64,000 nt of DNA from Microbacteriaceae bacterium VKM Ac-2855 (GCA_013204985.1 JABMLG010000004.1:186001-250000), one strand, 5' to 3'. Positions 35,401 through 44,490 are shown, numbered from the stretch's first letter. Notes: generated by a model from the sequence alone, not told the origin. Made by a program: numbers and translations.

Positions 35401-35663
35401 CGGTGGACGCGTGTCACTCAGCTCTGCAGCCGGTGTCGACTAGGGAACCCACATTGCGACACCATGTCTCATTATCTGGACACCCGGGGTCCGGTCGGCC
35501 AGCATGTGGTTCATAGCAACGTCGACCTCCGGAACGAGTGACCCAAAGCAAGCCATTCACCCGCGTATCGAACCGCGCTTCTGGCCCCCGATCTCATCGA
35601 CGAAACGGCCAGCTCACTCGAACACCGGCCGCAGAGCAGGCCGGCCTTGATAAAGGAGTCAAG
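35401..35663. other. intergenic region before the Tat-exported protein
   Basis: No gene is supported. It contains a GACACCATGT decamer (35458-35467) that recurs at 61415 beside the LuxR-type gene. The last 20 bases carry the AAAGGAG ribosome site of the next gene. Confidence 0.3.
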
Positions 35664-36092
35664 ATGAAGAATTCAGCCCGCCAGATCGAATCGGTTTCCA
35701 CGAAGCATTCCGCGCGGCGGGTGTCGAGGCGCAATATCCTCATCGGTACGCTGACCGCGATCTCCCTGCCATTCGTGGCGCCATCGATCGCCTACGCGAA
35801 CACCTACTACAACGCGAATTCCGGCACAGACTCCATCACCACCTCTACGACGCTGTACTTCACGAATCCGCACGGCAACTTCAACCTACGGGTCTGGGTG
35901 ACGAAGACCTCCTGGAACTCGGGGAGCGATCGCTACACGATCAGCTTCTACGACAACGCGGGTCGGAAGCTCTTCTCGGAGGGCAACCAGGGCGACCGGA
36001 CTTACGGCGTCGGCGGAAATGTCACGAAGGTCGTCATTCAGCGCGCGAACGCTGTCGCCTCGGCCGCAACGACCCACTGGCAGCGCTCGTAG
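35664..36092 (+). CDS. small Tat-exported protein, unknown function
   Basis: A 142-residue protein. The N-terminus has basic residues and 'RRVSRRNILIGTLTAISLPF', a twin-arginine-type signal, cleaved near 'SIAYAN'. The mature part (about 95 residues) is Tyr/Thr/Ser/Asn-rich and beta-sheet-like ('NFNLRVWVTKTSWNSGSDRY', 'TISFYDNAGRK', 'GVGGNVTKVVIQRANAV'). AAAGGAG precedes the ATG. It could be a small surface or antimicrobial-type protein, but no bacteriocin family fits convincingly. Stand-alone gene followed by a strong hairpin. Confidence 0.65.
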   Translation: MKNSARQIESVSTKHSARRVSRRNILIGTLTAISLPFVAPSIAYANTYYNANSGTDSITTSTTLYFTNPHGNFNLRVWVTKTSWNSGSDRYTISFYDNAGRKLFSEGNQGDRTYGVGGNVTKVVIQRANAVASAATTHWQRS

Positions 36093-36099
36093 CCGCCTC

Positions 36100-36137
36100 G
36101 CACGAACGCGATCTCCGTGAGGGGCTCGCGTTCGTGC
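36100..36137 (+). terminator. terminator after the Tat-exported protein
   Basis: A perfect 12-base stem (36100-36111/36126-36137) with a 14-base loop begins eight bases after the stop. Confidence 0.65.
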
Positions 36138-36299
36138 CCCTGGACGCGTCCGAGCCGTTCCAGGAGGCCCCCAACAAGCGAGGCGGCGCCTCGAGTGATG
36201 CAGCGACGCCCCTCCACCCCGCGGATCACGAGCAACAGCTGCGCCGATCGAGCGCGCGGATACGCGACCTACGATCTCATTGGGAACGGGACGCATCAC

Positions 36300-36742
36300 C
36301 CTCACCGGGAGCATTCCCGTCGCCGCCGCCGGCCGCTCCTCCCGCTTCGCACTCGGCGCCGCCGCCGTGCTCCGCGCCCGCCGACCGCTCCTGTCGAAAC
36401 GACGGCTCCGGCAGCTGAGGCTCCTGCCGCAGGAGGTTTCCGCGGAGTTCGAATCGGCCCTGGTGAAGGCGCCGTCATAGTCCGACCTGCTGTCGATGAA
36501 CGGCGGGCCCGTGCGACCAGTTGACGTCAGAGTATGGCGAGCAGTTCTCGCCCGAAGCGGCTCAGTACGGAGTCGACAACCTCACGGTGGACTGGAACGC
36601 GAACGCTTTCGCCAAGGCGAAGCTGTACCAGCAGACGATGTCGATGTCGCCCGCGGCCATCCAGGACCAGCTCACGAGCGAGTACGGGGAGCAGCTCCTA
36701 CCCGAGAAAGCCGACTTCGCGATCCTCCACCTGAACGACTGA
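36300..36742 (+). pseudogene. Ltp-family surface lipoprotein, broken
   Basis: Three frames together read an Ltp-type (host cell surface-exposed lipoprotein) repeat region. An Ala/Pro-rich linker ('VETTAPAAEAPAA') comes first, then 'EFESALVKAPS', a TAG at 36478-36480, 'SDLLSM', a shift, and finally 'DQLTSEYGEQFSPEAAQYGV' and 'DNLTVDWNANAFAKAKLYQQ' to the end. The stop replaces the Tyr expected in the repeat, and two frameshifts separate the parts. The last 73 codons form an open frame from 36521 but lack the signal peptide. Related intact lipoproteins occur in actinobacteria and their phages, where some block phage DNA entry. Confidence 0.65.
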
Positions 36743-36748
36743 AGCGAC

Positions 36749-36804
36749 GACCGGCGCGAGCTCCGTCTACGAGACGAGGCTTGCGCGGGGTACGCGCGCC
36801 GGTC
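36749..36804 (-). terminator. long hairpin after the T7SS operon
   Basis: A perfect 10-base stem (36749-36758/36795-36804) encloses a 36-base loop. It lies 52 bases past the last minus-strand stop of the secretion operon and also after the Ltp remnant, so it may end both. Confidence 0.5.
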
Positions 36805-36856
36805 ATCCGACTACATCGAACGACGCACGACCTGAGTCGGATCGCGGACGCGCTCG

Positions 36857-37480
36857 TCAGACCCGCCAGAGCACGGTGGAGACGATCGCGTCGTAGAGCG
36901 CCAGCAGCGCCTCCTCCAACTCGGCGAGCGCCGATGAGAATGACAGTACGACGACGCGTTCGCTGCTCGGCACCGTCAGCCAGTAGTCGACGATCACGGT
37001 CTCGCCCGCAGCGGATGCGAGGCCCTCCGCCTCGGCATCCGGCCGGGTGCGGCGAGCGCGGCGCACGACTCCAGAGCCTGCGGCCACGGCATCGGAGAAC
37101 TCAGTAGGATCCGCATTCGTCGCCTCGACCAGCGCCTCACGAAGGAGCGAGGCCGCGGCTTCGGGGCGTGCGGCGTCCTGACCAGGTACGCGGAGATCCG
37201 GCCACGCGACGACCAGCGCGCTCGGGATAGAGAGCCCCGGAATCAACTCGCCGGCGAGGTAGAGGTCGCGGCCGCCTGCCTCACGCGCCCGAGCCGCCAT
37301 CGTGGCGAAAGCCTCGCGCAGTTCGGCGCGCAGCTTCGCTCGGTCGTCGCGCGAGCCGACGGTGTCGGCGACCAGCCGGCGGACCGCTGCACGCTCGCGC
37401 TGCGGGTCATCCAGTGGGATCGCACGCCAGCTTCCCGGCAGAACGAACTCGAGGTCTGGTTGCACGTCGACGCTGGTCAT
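36857..37480 (-). CDS. T7SS-operon protein, PsbP/LpqN-like
   Basis: A 207-residue soluble protein, last gene of the secretion operon. It starts 'LEFVLPGSWRAIPLDDPQRE', has a helical first half ('DRAKLRAELREAFATMAARA') and a second half that resembles a Mog1/PsbP-like fold, ending 'VIVDYWLTVPSSERVVVLSF' and 'LEEALLALYDAIVSTVLWRV'. That layout is common for small proteins beside actinobacterial T7SS substrates. No signal peptide. The start overlaps the stop of the upstream gene (ATGA). A chaperone or immunity-like role for the neighbouring substrate is inferred, not shown. Confidence 0.75.
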   Translation of the reverse strand: MTSVDVQPDLEFVLPGSWRAIPLDDPQRERAAVRRLVADTVGSRDDRAKLRAELREAFATMAARAREAGGRDLYLAGELIPGLSIPSALVVAWPDLRVPGQDAARPEAAASLLREALVEATNADPTEFSDAVAAGSGVVRRARRTRPDAEAEGLASAAGETVIVDYWLTVPSSERVVVLSFSSALAELEEALLALYDAIVSTVLWRV

Positions 37481-37908
37481 GCGGACACTCCTTGTTCGAT
37501 GCGGACGGTTCGGGCGAGGGTTTCCGCTGCGCTGGACACGCTTTGTAGCAGGCCGAGGTCGACGCAGACCAGCTGCACTCCGATCATTCGCCCCTGGCGT
37601 TCGAACAGAACTCGGCAGCGCTCCGCGATCTGCTCGGGCTCGCCGGCATCGCCGGACGGGCCCACGCGCACCCAGTCCGCAACGGCGCGTGCTCCCGGAC
37701 CCAGCCCGCTCGGCTCGGATTCGATGGGTCGACTACCGACGACGGAGCCATCGAGCAAGCCCTCCCCCGCGGCGACGGTCGCGATGGCAAGAACGGTACC
37801 GTCCGCGTCGCGCCGCAAGAGAGTGAGGCGCCCGAGCGCATCGGCCTCGAACCCTTCCCACCCCACTGGGACGCTGCACCGGAGCGCGAGAACCATCCCG
37901 GCGGTCAC
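37477..37908 (-). CDS. T7SS-operon protein of unknown function
   Basis: A 143-residue soluble protein. The GTG at 37908 overlaps the stop of the substrate-like gene (GTGA) and is chosen for that reason. The pattern 'LALRCSVPVGWEGFEADALG' and the closing helix 'LLQSVSSAAETLARTVRIEQ' suggest the same general fold as the next gene, with a strand-rich middle. No catalytic motif. Its position right behind the putative secreted protein suggests a dedicated partner such as a chaperone. Confidence 0.72.
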   Translation of the reverse strand: MTAGMVLALRCSVPVGWEGFEADALGRLTLLRRDADGTVLAIATVAAGEGLLDGSVVGSRPIESEPSGLGPGARAVADWVRVGPSGDAGEPEQIAERCRVLFERQGRMIGVQLVCVDLGLLQSVSSAAETLARTVRIEQGVSA

Positions 37909-39179
37909 CGGCCGGCTCCGCTGGGCAACACAACGCGCTCGACCGAGATGACGATCGGCTGCGCAGTGAAGGACGCCCACTGCGGAGTCCCACTCGGTGA
38001 CGCGAGTGGCGCTCCTACGATCTCCGGTTGGGCGAAATCCATCCCGGAGATGTCTGTCACGGCGGAAGCTTCATGCGTCTTCAATGCACCGAATACAGCA
38101 TCACTGATCTCCCAGACGATGCCCGGATTCTCGATACCCCAGGCGTTCACATCGACCGAATCGCCGAATTTCGAGATCTTATAGGCAGCCATACCGCCTT
38201 TGGATATCTCCGTCCAGAGTGCGCCTTTCGAAAAGACGAAACCTCCGCCCTGCACGAAGAGACCTCCGAGGTCGCCTACCGGGCGCATGAGGGTGGAGAC
38301 GGTGCCGGCCGGAACCAGCTTGAGCGTTAACAAGGAGACGATTGCGCCGATAGCCGCGAAGATAAAGTCCTTGACCGGACGATCGCCGAGGGCGACCTGA
38401 AGCGCGACGATACCGAGTTGGATCAGTTGCGTGATCATCGCCGCCGCACCAACAAGCAGAGCGATCGGTTGTAGGCCAGGAATGAACGCGAGGATAACCG
38501 CGAGCACCCCCAGAATGATCGAGACGATCGTCAGAACCTGGTCGAGGAATGCGAGGAACGGTGACAGGTACTCTTTCGCCCACGCCCGGAATCGCTCTGC
38601 GATACCGGCCAGGTCGTCCCACATCGAATCGTTCAACTCATCGGAGCCGACGATCCCGCTGATTCGCGCCGTGGCCTCGTTGGCCGCGCGATCGCGGTCT
38701 ACAACAGCTCCTTGGTATTCGGCCTCCGCCGCGCTCGCGGCTGTCTTCTGCGCCTGCAGCTCAGTCTCGGAGCTGTTCAGCAGCATTTCGTAGTGTCGCC
38801 GATCCTCGCCCTGCACGAGAGGGTCCGCGAGAATGAGACGGTAGCTATTCACATCGCCTCTGGCTGAGCCGATGTCGGTGCGGGCATGATCCGCTATCGC
38901 ACGCAGCGCTCGATCCTGGGCTGCGTGCAGCTTGGGCGCGTAGTCGAGAAGGGCTTCGGCGGTCTCGACGTACCTGACGTGAGCTCGCATGATGCTGGCA
39001 CCGAGATCACGGGCGTCGGCACGGATCGCGTCGACAGCTTCGCTGGTGTACTCGCCGCTGTCGGCGACTCTCTTCAGTTCTTGTCCAGCCGAGCGAATGG
39101 CGTCTGCCGCGTTCAAAAGCGAACTCGCCCGCCCTGCGAGCGAGGCCGGCTCGCCCGGCAATGGCGTGAACGACGTCAT
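37905..39179 (-). CDS. putative T7SS-secreted protein with hydrophobic helices
   Basis: A 424-residue protein. The N-terminal 200 residues are helical and WXG/LXG-like ('AGRASSLLNAADAIRSAGQE', then long amphipathic helices). Three hydrophobic segments follow (about 215-310: 'LDQVLTIVSIILGVLAVILA', 'GLQPIALLVGAAAMITQLIQ', 'FIFAAIGAIVSLLTLKL'). The last 110 residues hold a Gly/Ala-rich and a beta-rich tail with no known toxin motif. It overlaps the upstream WXG100-size gene and the downstream partner by four bases each. This matches the layout of T7SS substrates and pore-forming or membrane-active effectors in other actinobacteria; activity is not known. Confidence 0.75.
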   Translation of the reverse strand: MTSFTPLPGEPASLAGRASSLLNAADAIRSAGQELKRVADSGEYTSEAVDAIRADARDLGASIMRAHVRYVETAEALLDYAPKLHAAQDRALRAIADHARTDIGSARGDVNSYRLILADPLVQGEDRRHYEMLLNSSETELQAQKTAASAAEAEYQGAVVDRDRAANEATARISGIVGSDELNDSMWDDLAGIAERFRAWAKEYLSPFLAFLDQVLTIVSIILGVLAVILAFIPGLQPIALLVGAAAMITQLIQLGIVALQVALGDRPVKDFIFAAIGAIVSLLTLKLVPAGTVSTLMRPVGDLGGLFVQGGGFVFSKGALWTEISKGGMAAYKISKFGDSVDVNAWGIENPGIVWEISDAVFGALKTHEASAVTDISGMDFAQPEIVGAPLASPSGTPQWASFTAQPIVISVERVVLPSGAGR

Positions 39180-39466
39180 GCGTTCTCACCCTCCAGGGCA
39201 TCGGCCAGGGCACGGTCGAGGGCGGTGAACTCCTCCACCACGGTATCGACGGTGCCGATCATCGCTGCCAGAGCTGTGACGATGTCGTCGCGTCGGTCGT
39301 TCCACTTCGAGGCGAACGCGCGCACCGCTGCAGCGAGGTGGTCGTGGCCGACCATATCCGCCACTTCACCCGCCAGAAGATCAGCGGCGGAGAAGTTCAC
39401 CCGAACGAGGTTCAGGTCATCGCCGAGCGTGCTCAGCGCGCTGAGCGGGATGTTCAGGTCGGGCAC
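39176..39466 (-). CDS. WXG100-size helical hairpin protein
   Basis: A 96-residue protein predicted to be two helices. Its turn region has 'FASKWNDRRDDIVTALAAMI', with a Trp where WXG proteins carry theirs, though the Gly is missing. It precedes the substrate-like gene with a 4-base overlap and follows the other WXG100 gene by 77 bases. It probably pairs with the N-terminal helical domain of the substrate, as a T7SS recognition or chaperone unit (inference). Confidence 0.8.
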   Translation of the reverse strand: MPDLNIPLSALSTLGDDLNLVRVNFSAADLLAGEVADMVGHDHLAAAVRAFASKWNDRRDDIVTALAAMIGTVDTVVEEFTALDRALADALEGENA

Positions 39467-39543
39467 GGGCGGTCCTTCGGGTCGGTGAAGAGGATGAGAT
39501 GTGGGTGGGAGGGACTGCCCGTTTCGCAGCCCCTCCCGGAGCG

Positions 39544-39840
39544 TCAGCCCTTGATCGCGCTGGCGAGTTGGCTGTCGGTCTCGCTGTAGGCGCTGGCCGC
39601 GGCATCGAGGTACTTCGCGAGGCCTTCCAGCCCTTCGACGCCCTGACGGAGGCCGGCGCTGAACTGATCGAAGGAGTCGTTATAGGCCCCGGACGCCTGG
39701 TCGGTGACGAAGCCGTCGCTGACCAGGTTGTCCACCAGAGCGCTCAGTTCCGAGAGGGTGGTGGTGAGCTGCTCCTGGCCCTGGCGCAGTCGCGCGGCGG
39801 CGTCGGTCATCGCGGAATAGGTGACGTTTACGTTCGGCAT
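39544..39840 (-). CDS. WXG100 family protein (W-less EsxA-like)
   Basis: A 98-residue helix-turn-helix protein of ESAT-6 size. The turn reads 'SDGFVTDQASGAYNDSFDQF' in place of W-x-G, a variant seen in some actinobacterial WXG100 proteins. The helices are 'YSAMTDAAARLRQGQEQLTT' and 'EGLEGLAKYLDAAASAYSET'. It sits 130 bases downstream of the EccC-type ATPase and has a possible GAAAGGACC ribosome site. It probably is the core secreted dimer of this system. Confidence 0.9.
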   Translation of the reverse strand: MPNVNVTYSAMTDAAARLRQGQEQLTTTLSELSALVDNLVSDGFVTDQASGAYNDSFDQFSAGLRQGVEGLEGLAKYLDAAASAYSETDSQLASAIKG

Positions 39841-39970
39841 GGTCGGTCCTTTCGAGAGTTCCTGCAGCGGATGCGGTGCAGGGATGGTGGGAGAAGAAGA
39901 GTCGGTGTGGGAAATCTATGCAGCGGGTGCGGCGAGGGCGATGGGGAGCACTCCCCTGGTCAGCGGTCGT

Positions 39971-42900
39971 TCATCCAACTCCGTCCGCGAGAGGGATCTG
40001 AACCCGGGTCGCCACGCCGCCGACGGCGACGTAACCGCGACCAGGAGGGAACTCGGAGCGGTTGGCGCGCGGGAATGCGGTCTTGAGGATCAGGTCGCCC
40101 TCGTGCGACTCCGGCTGCAGGAGGAAGCCGCGTCGGCTCGATTTGACCTCGGTGTTCATCGCGATGGACGAGCCCCAGGTCGCCGTCTCGGATTCGACGA
40201 GCGCGAAGCTGTCGCTCCCCTTGACCGTCTTGAACAGTTCCATCAGTGCGGCGTCCGCCGGTGTGTAGCCGTAGTCGGAGAGCGACTCCACGACGACGGC
40301 GAAGGGCGGCTCATCGGTGCCGAGCCGTGCACTGAGCTCGCGGGCGAGTGTGGCGACCTCCGTCACGCCGATCGCGGTTCCCTCCCAGCGCCCGCTCGCC
40401 GGCAGGAGCGAGCGACGATGGCCGAGATAGAAGAGATCCAGCGACGGGTTCCAGCGACGCAGAGCCGTGACGAGGGTGTGCAGAGCGTTGGAGCGGCCAC
40501 TACCCACGCCACCGCCGAGCAGGAACAATCCCGAGGGCGTGAACCCGACCGGCCGGAGCGTCTCCTCCGAGAGCCCGAGCACCGGAACGCCATCGACGGA
40601 CGCCGGGAGAGTCGACTGCAGGAACTCCTTCGGCAACGATCGGATCTCCGGCGCGACCGCGGCGGCGCCCCTTCGACTCAGTCGGACGCCCCAGGCCTTC
40701 GTGGCCGCCGTCTGTTCGGCGACGGAGCTCGTACCTCCGATGATGGCGATCTGCGTCTCCAAGCCATCCACGATCGCGCGGCCGGGCGGTGAACCGGATC
40801 CGAGCACATCGGTCGGTACATCGAGCAGGGTGTACATGGTGTCGTCGGACAGCCTCAACACGACGCGTCGCTGCACACTGGACAGAACCGAGCTGGGCAC
40901 GCTGCCGGGACGGTCGGCGGTGAGGGCCACGTGCATGCCGAGCTTCTGCCCCTCGGTGAGCAGCTGCTGGAAGATGCCGTACCACTGCGCTCGCCCCCCA
41001 ACGCCCTCGTACTCCGTGCGGAAGGTGGGATAGCCGTCGACGAGGAGGAGAACACGTGGCTCGCTCTGCGTGCCGGTCTGGCTCCGGTACTCGGTGACCG
41101 AGCCGGCTCCGGCCGCCGCATACGTCGCACTGCGGATCTCGAGCATCTCCTTCAGCATCCGGAACAGCCTCGCCACCCGCTCGCTGTCGTCACCGCGGAT
41201 TACCGAGCCGACGTTCGGAAGCGCCTCCAGCATCTGCAGACCACCGGAGGCGAAATCGAGGCCGTAAACCCACACCGGGCCTCCGTCCGGAGTGCGCGCC
41301 GCGGCGGCGGCGAGGGTCCGCAACACCACGGACTTGCCGGTGCCGCCGGTGCCGAACACGGCCAGGTGGCCGTCGAGATCCGGGCGGAAGAACACGGTCT
41401 CCATGCGTTGATGCTTCGGCGCGTCGGCGAGGCCGAGCACGAGTTCATGGTCGCTGCGCGGGTGGAAGCCGGAAAGCGCGTAGCTGCCTTCCAACTCGTC
41501 CTGCCACGGCCGCCGTGGCGCTGGAATGCCCGCCGACTCGGCCGCCGCAGCGGCGGTGGCGACGAGCCGCTTCTGGTCGTCCGGGCCCTTGGCATCCCGG
41601 CTCGCCCTGGCCGGTGCATCGGTCTTCTTCCAATCCGGCCACGCCACTTCGGTGCCGAAGCGGAGTTCGGCCACCTCGATGCTCGCGGGGACCGGTGCTT
41701 CATCCGTCCAACCGCTCGCGTAGGCGGACTGGAAAGAGGTCAACCTGCCAGGCCCGATCTTCGCCACCGCGCGCCCGGGAACGGACGGATCGAAGCCGCC
41801 GGCCACGGGGTCATCGACCACGTCGATGCTGTTCGCACCGTCGGACATCCGCAGCGCGATGCGGAGGTTGGTGTTGGCGCGGAGATTGTCCTTGATCACA
41901 CCGGCGGGCCGCTGAGTCGCCATGATCAGATGGATTCCGAGCGAGCGACCACGTTGCGCTACGTCCACGACGCCGTCGACGAACTCGGGAACATCGGTGG
42001 CCAGCGCAGCGAACTCGTCGATCACGATCACCAGCGACGGCGGGCAGTCCGGGTCACCCGATTCCTCCAGCGAAGCGAGATCCTTCATGTCCTTGTCGCG
42101 GAGCAGCTGCTCGCGGTAGGTCAGCTCGGCTCGGAGGCTGGTGAGCGCCCGCCGGACCAAGTGCGGTCGCAGGTCGGTGACGAGCCCGACGGCGTGCGGC
42201 AGCGCGACGCAGGCGGCGAATGCGGAGCCACCCTTGTAGTCGACGAAGAGGAACGTGACGCGGTCCGGGCTGTACTCAGCCGCCATGCCGAGCACCCACG
42301 CACGCAGGAACTCGCTCTTACCGGACCCGGTGGTGCCGCCAACCAGTGCGTGCGGGCCGTGAGCGCGCAGATCGAGGTGCATCGACGCCGACCCGGCCTG
42401 TCCGACGAGGGCGCGCAGCTTTCCAGGCTTTCGCTCGACGAGCGCACCGCCGGACCGGTCGTGAATCGAATCGTTCTCTCGCCACCGGCCCAGCACGGCG
42501 TTCGCGCTGCGGGCCATCTCGGCACCGATCAAGTCGAGTAGCGCGATGCTGCCGGGGAGGTCACTGGTGTCGGCGACGTACGCGCCCGCATCCACCACGG
42601 GCGCCAGGGCCAGCGCCAACCGCAACGCCTCCTCGCGAGAGACGCGTTCGACGACGACCCCGTCGGCTTGCTCGCCGGTGCGGATGAACGAAACGGTGGC
42701 GGCCGACGTGCCACGGGTGCAGTCGACGAAGGTGCGGCAGGCGGCCGGAAGTCCTGACGGGTCCGCGGCCAGCCACAGCGGGAAGATCCCCGCCTGCACG
42801 GCCCGTTCGGCGATCTGGACGAGGCGCGCGAGGTCGACGGGGGCGTCGGCGCCGACCAGCAGCAGGATGGCGGGCGAAGCGATCTCGGCGGCCGGCGAGA

Positions 42901-44488
42901 GCTCCGAGCCCATGCCGATGCGCGATGCCCTGACCGATGCCGATTCCTCGGGCGCCAGCGGACCGAGCGGCCGCGGTGGAGCTGCGGCCTCACGACCCAG
43001 CCGGAGGGCGACGAGTTCCTCGAGCGCGCTGACCAGGGCGCCGGCACTGGTCGGGCTGTCGGCGAGGTGCGCGCCCGCCAGAGGACTCTGCGGCGAACTG
43101 CTGTGCGGCAGCCACTTGAGCCATTCGAAATCTGCCGCGCTGCCTGGTCCGACCACGGCCGCGACGACCAGCTCGGACGGCGAATGCGCCAGCAGCAGTT
43201 GAGCCAGGTAGGCGCGAGCCACGTCGGCTGCGACGGGCGCGTCCGCCGCCACCCCGATCCCGCCGGCGAGCGCGAGATTCTCGAGCAGCGGAACGCCCTC
43301 GATGAGGCGGAAACGCTCCTCGAGGCCCTCCAGCTTCTTCGAAAACTCGGGAAGTCCGTCCGACCTCTCCCCGCCGGCCGCGACGCGATTGCGGGAAAGG
43401 TCCGTTCCGGTTCCCAGACGGATGCCGAGGAACGGCCAGTGCTCGGGTCGCCGACTCCACAAGCGTGCCCGCGCCCCGTGGGCGTCTCGGATCAGTTCAG
43501 CGACGGCGGGCGCCTCTCCGAGCCGGGCCTCGCGCTCCCGCGGCACCGCCTCCGCGAGGAGCTGTTCCAGCGCCGCGAGCTGGGTCTCGAAGCGACGAAC
43601 CACCTCACCCTGCCTGCGGCGACGATTCATCCGGGTGGTCAGATAGTTTCCGGCGAGCATGATCGGCGAGAGCACCGCGAAGACGAGGGAGAGCGGGTTG
43701 CGCGTCACGGCGAAGAGCGCGCCGGCCATGATCAGCGGCGCAAGCATCGTGATCCACGGGAACATCGGCTTGTCGTACTCGGAGGGCACCTCTGGTCGCG
43801 GATGCACGGTACCGGGGTAGCGAGGCTCCAGCACCGGATGCCGGACGAACCCGACGGAACCGCCGACCACGGCCGCAGACGGCTCCGTCCGCGCCTCGTA
43901 GGGCGCCGTCAGAGTGACGGTGACCGCCGTGTCGCCGATCAGCACCACCTGGTCGGGTGCGAGCACGATCTTGGCTACGAGGCCGCCGTCGACGATCAGG
44001 CCGTTGGCCGAGTTGAGGTCGGTGAGTTCGATGCGGGCGCCGATATCGACTCGCATGTGCCGCTTCGAGACCAGTGAGTCGCTGAGGACGACGTCGCAGC
44101 CGGGATCGCGGCCGACCTCGCTCAGACCCGCGCGGAGATGGTACTCCCGCCCGGAATCCGGGCCAGAGAGCACACGCAACACGGCGGCGATCTGCACGGC
44201 GCCGCCCGATCCCTGACCCCCGGCCGGCACCACCGCAACGGAGTAGCCGGAGCCGAGCGGCGACTCCACCAGGAGCCGCTCCGCGTCGAGAGTCGTCCCG
44301 CCTGCCGTGTACGGCTCGGCCACGATCAGGGTGAGGTCCTCCTCCACCTGGCGCGGCCGGCCGGCCGCGGCGTCACCCGTACGGCGGATGGTCGCCGCGA
44401 CATCCGACACCGTGGCCCGTGCGTCGGTGGTGACGACGACGTCCTTCGTGGCACCGTCGCGGCCCACGACACTCAGCTTCAAGCGCAT
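39971..44488 (-). CDS. eccC: type VII secretion ATPase EccC/EssC with ubiquitin-like and FHA domains
   Basis: A 1,505-residue membrane ATPase. Residues about 1-95 resemble a ubiquitin-like YukD/EsaB fold, and about 105-195 are an FHA domain ('EVGRDPGCDVVLSDSLVSKR' with 'TDLNSANG'). Two membrane helices lie near 245-290. Three FtsK/SpoIIIE ATPase modules follow. The first has 'VGGTTGSGKSEFL' and 'VIVIDEFAALATDVPEF'. The second has 'GTGGTGKSVVL' and a less clear acidic motif. The third has a weak P-loop 'GGVGSGRSNAL', with Arg for Lys. The single-chain layout with an N-terminal FHA is closer to Firmicute EssC than to split mycobacterial EccCa/EccCb. It drives export of the WXG100 proteins encoded just downstream. 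Confidence 0.92.
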   Translation of the reverse strand: MRLKLSVVGRDGATKDVVVTTDARATVSDVAATIRRTGDAAAGRPRQVEEDLTLIVAEPYTAGGTTLDAERLLVESPLGSGYSVAVVPAGGQGSGGAVQIAAVLRVLSGPDSGREYHLRAGLSEVGRDPGCDVVLSDSLVSKRHMRVDIGARIELTDLNSANGLIVDGGLVAKIVLAPDQVVLIGDTAVTVTLTAPYEARTEPSAAVVGGSVGFVRHPVLEPRYPGTVHPRPEVPSEYDKPMFPWITMLAPLIMAGALFAVTRNPLSLVFAVLSPIMLAGNYLTTRMNRRRRQGEVVRRFETQLAALEQLLAEAVPREREARLGEAPAVAELIRDAHGARARLWSRRPEHWPFLGIRLGTGTDLSRNRVAAGGERSDGLPEFSKKLEGLEERFRLIEGVPLLENLALAGGIGVAADAPVAADVARAYLAQLLLAHSPSELVVAAVVGPGSAADFEWLKWLPHSSSPQSPLAGAHLADSPTSAGALVSALEELVALRLGREAAAPPRPLGPLAPEESASVRASRIGMGSELSPAAEIASPAILLLVGADAPVDLARLVQIAERAVQAGIFPLWLAADPSGLPAACRTFVDCTRGTSAATVSFIRTGEQADGVVVERVSREEALRLALALAPVVDAGAYVADTSDLPGSIALLDLIGAEMARSANAVLGRWRENDSIHDRSGGALVERKPGKLRALVGQAGSASMHLDLRAHGPHALVGGTTGSGKSEFLRAWVLGMAAEYSPDRVTFLFVDYKGGSAFAACVALPHAVGLVTDLRPHLVRRALTSLRAELTYREQLLRDKDMKDLASLEESGDPDCPPSLVIVIDEFAALATDVPEFVDGVVDVAQRGRSLGIHLIMATQRPAGVIKDNLRANTNLRIALRMSDGANSIDVVDDPVAGGFDPSVPGRAVAKIGPGRLTSFQSAYASGWTDEAPVPASIEVAELRFGTEVAWPDWKKTDAPARASRDAKGPDDQKRLVATAAAAAESAGIPAPRRPWQDELEGSYALSGFHPRSDHELVLGLADAPKHQRMETVFFRPDLDGHLAVFGTGGTGKSVVLRTLAAAAARTPDGGPVWVYGLDFASGGLQMLEALPNVGSVIRGDDSERVARLFRMLKEMLEIRSATYAAAGAGSVTEYRSQTGTQSEPRVLLLVDGYPTFRTEYEGVGGRAQWYGIFQQLLTEGQKLGMHVALTADRPGSVPSSVLSSVQRRVVLRLSDDTMYTLLDVPTDVLGSGSPPGRAIVDGLETQIAIIGGTSSVAEQTAATKAWGVRLSRRGAAAVAPEIRSLPKEFLQSTLPASVDGVPVLGLSEETLRPVGFTPSGLFLLGGGVGSGRSNALHTLVTALRRWNPSLDLFYLGHRRSLLPASGRWEGTAIGVTEVATLARELSARLGTDEPPFAVVVESLSDYGYTPADAALMELFKTVKGSDSFALVESETATWGSSIAMNTEVKSSRRGFLLQPESHEGDLILKTAFPRANRSEFPPGRGYVAVGGVATRVQIPLADGVG

Positions 44489-44490
44489 CG

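Noticed and set aside
35458-35467. Decamer GACACCATGT shared with 61415-61424, as insertion-sequence ends
   Set aside because: Only ten bases match, no transposase remnant was found, and the copies are 26 kb apart in different contexts.
35664-36092. Lactococcin-972-type bacteriocin
   Set aside because: The mature sequence lacks that family's characteristic Gly/Trp/Tyr pattern, and no immunity ABC genes follow.
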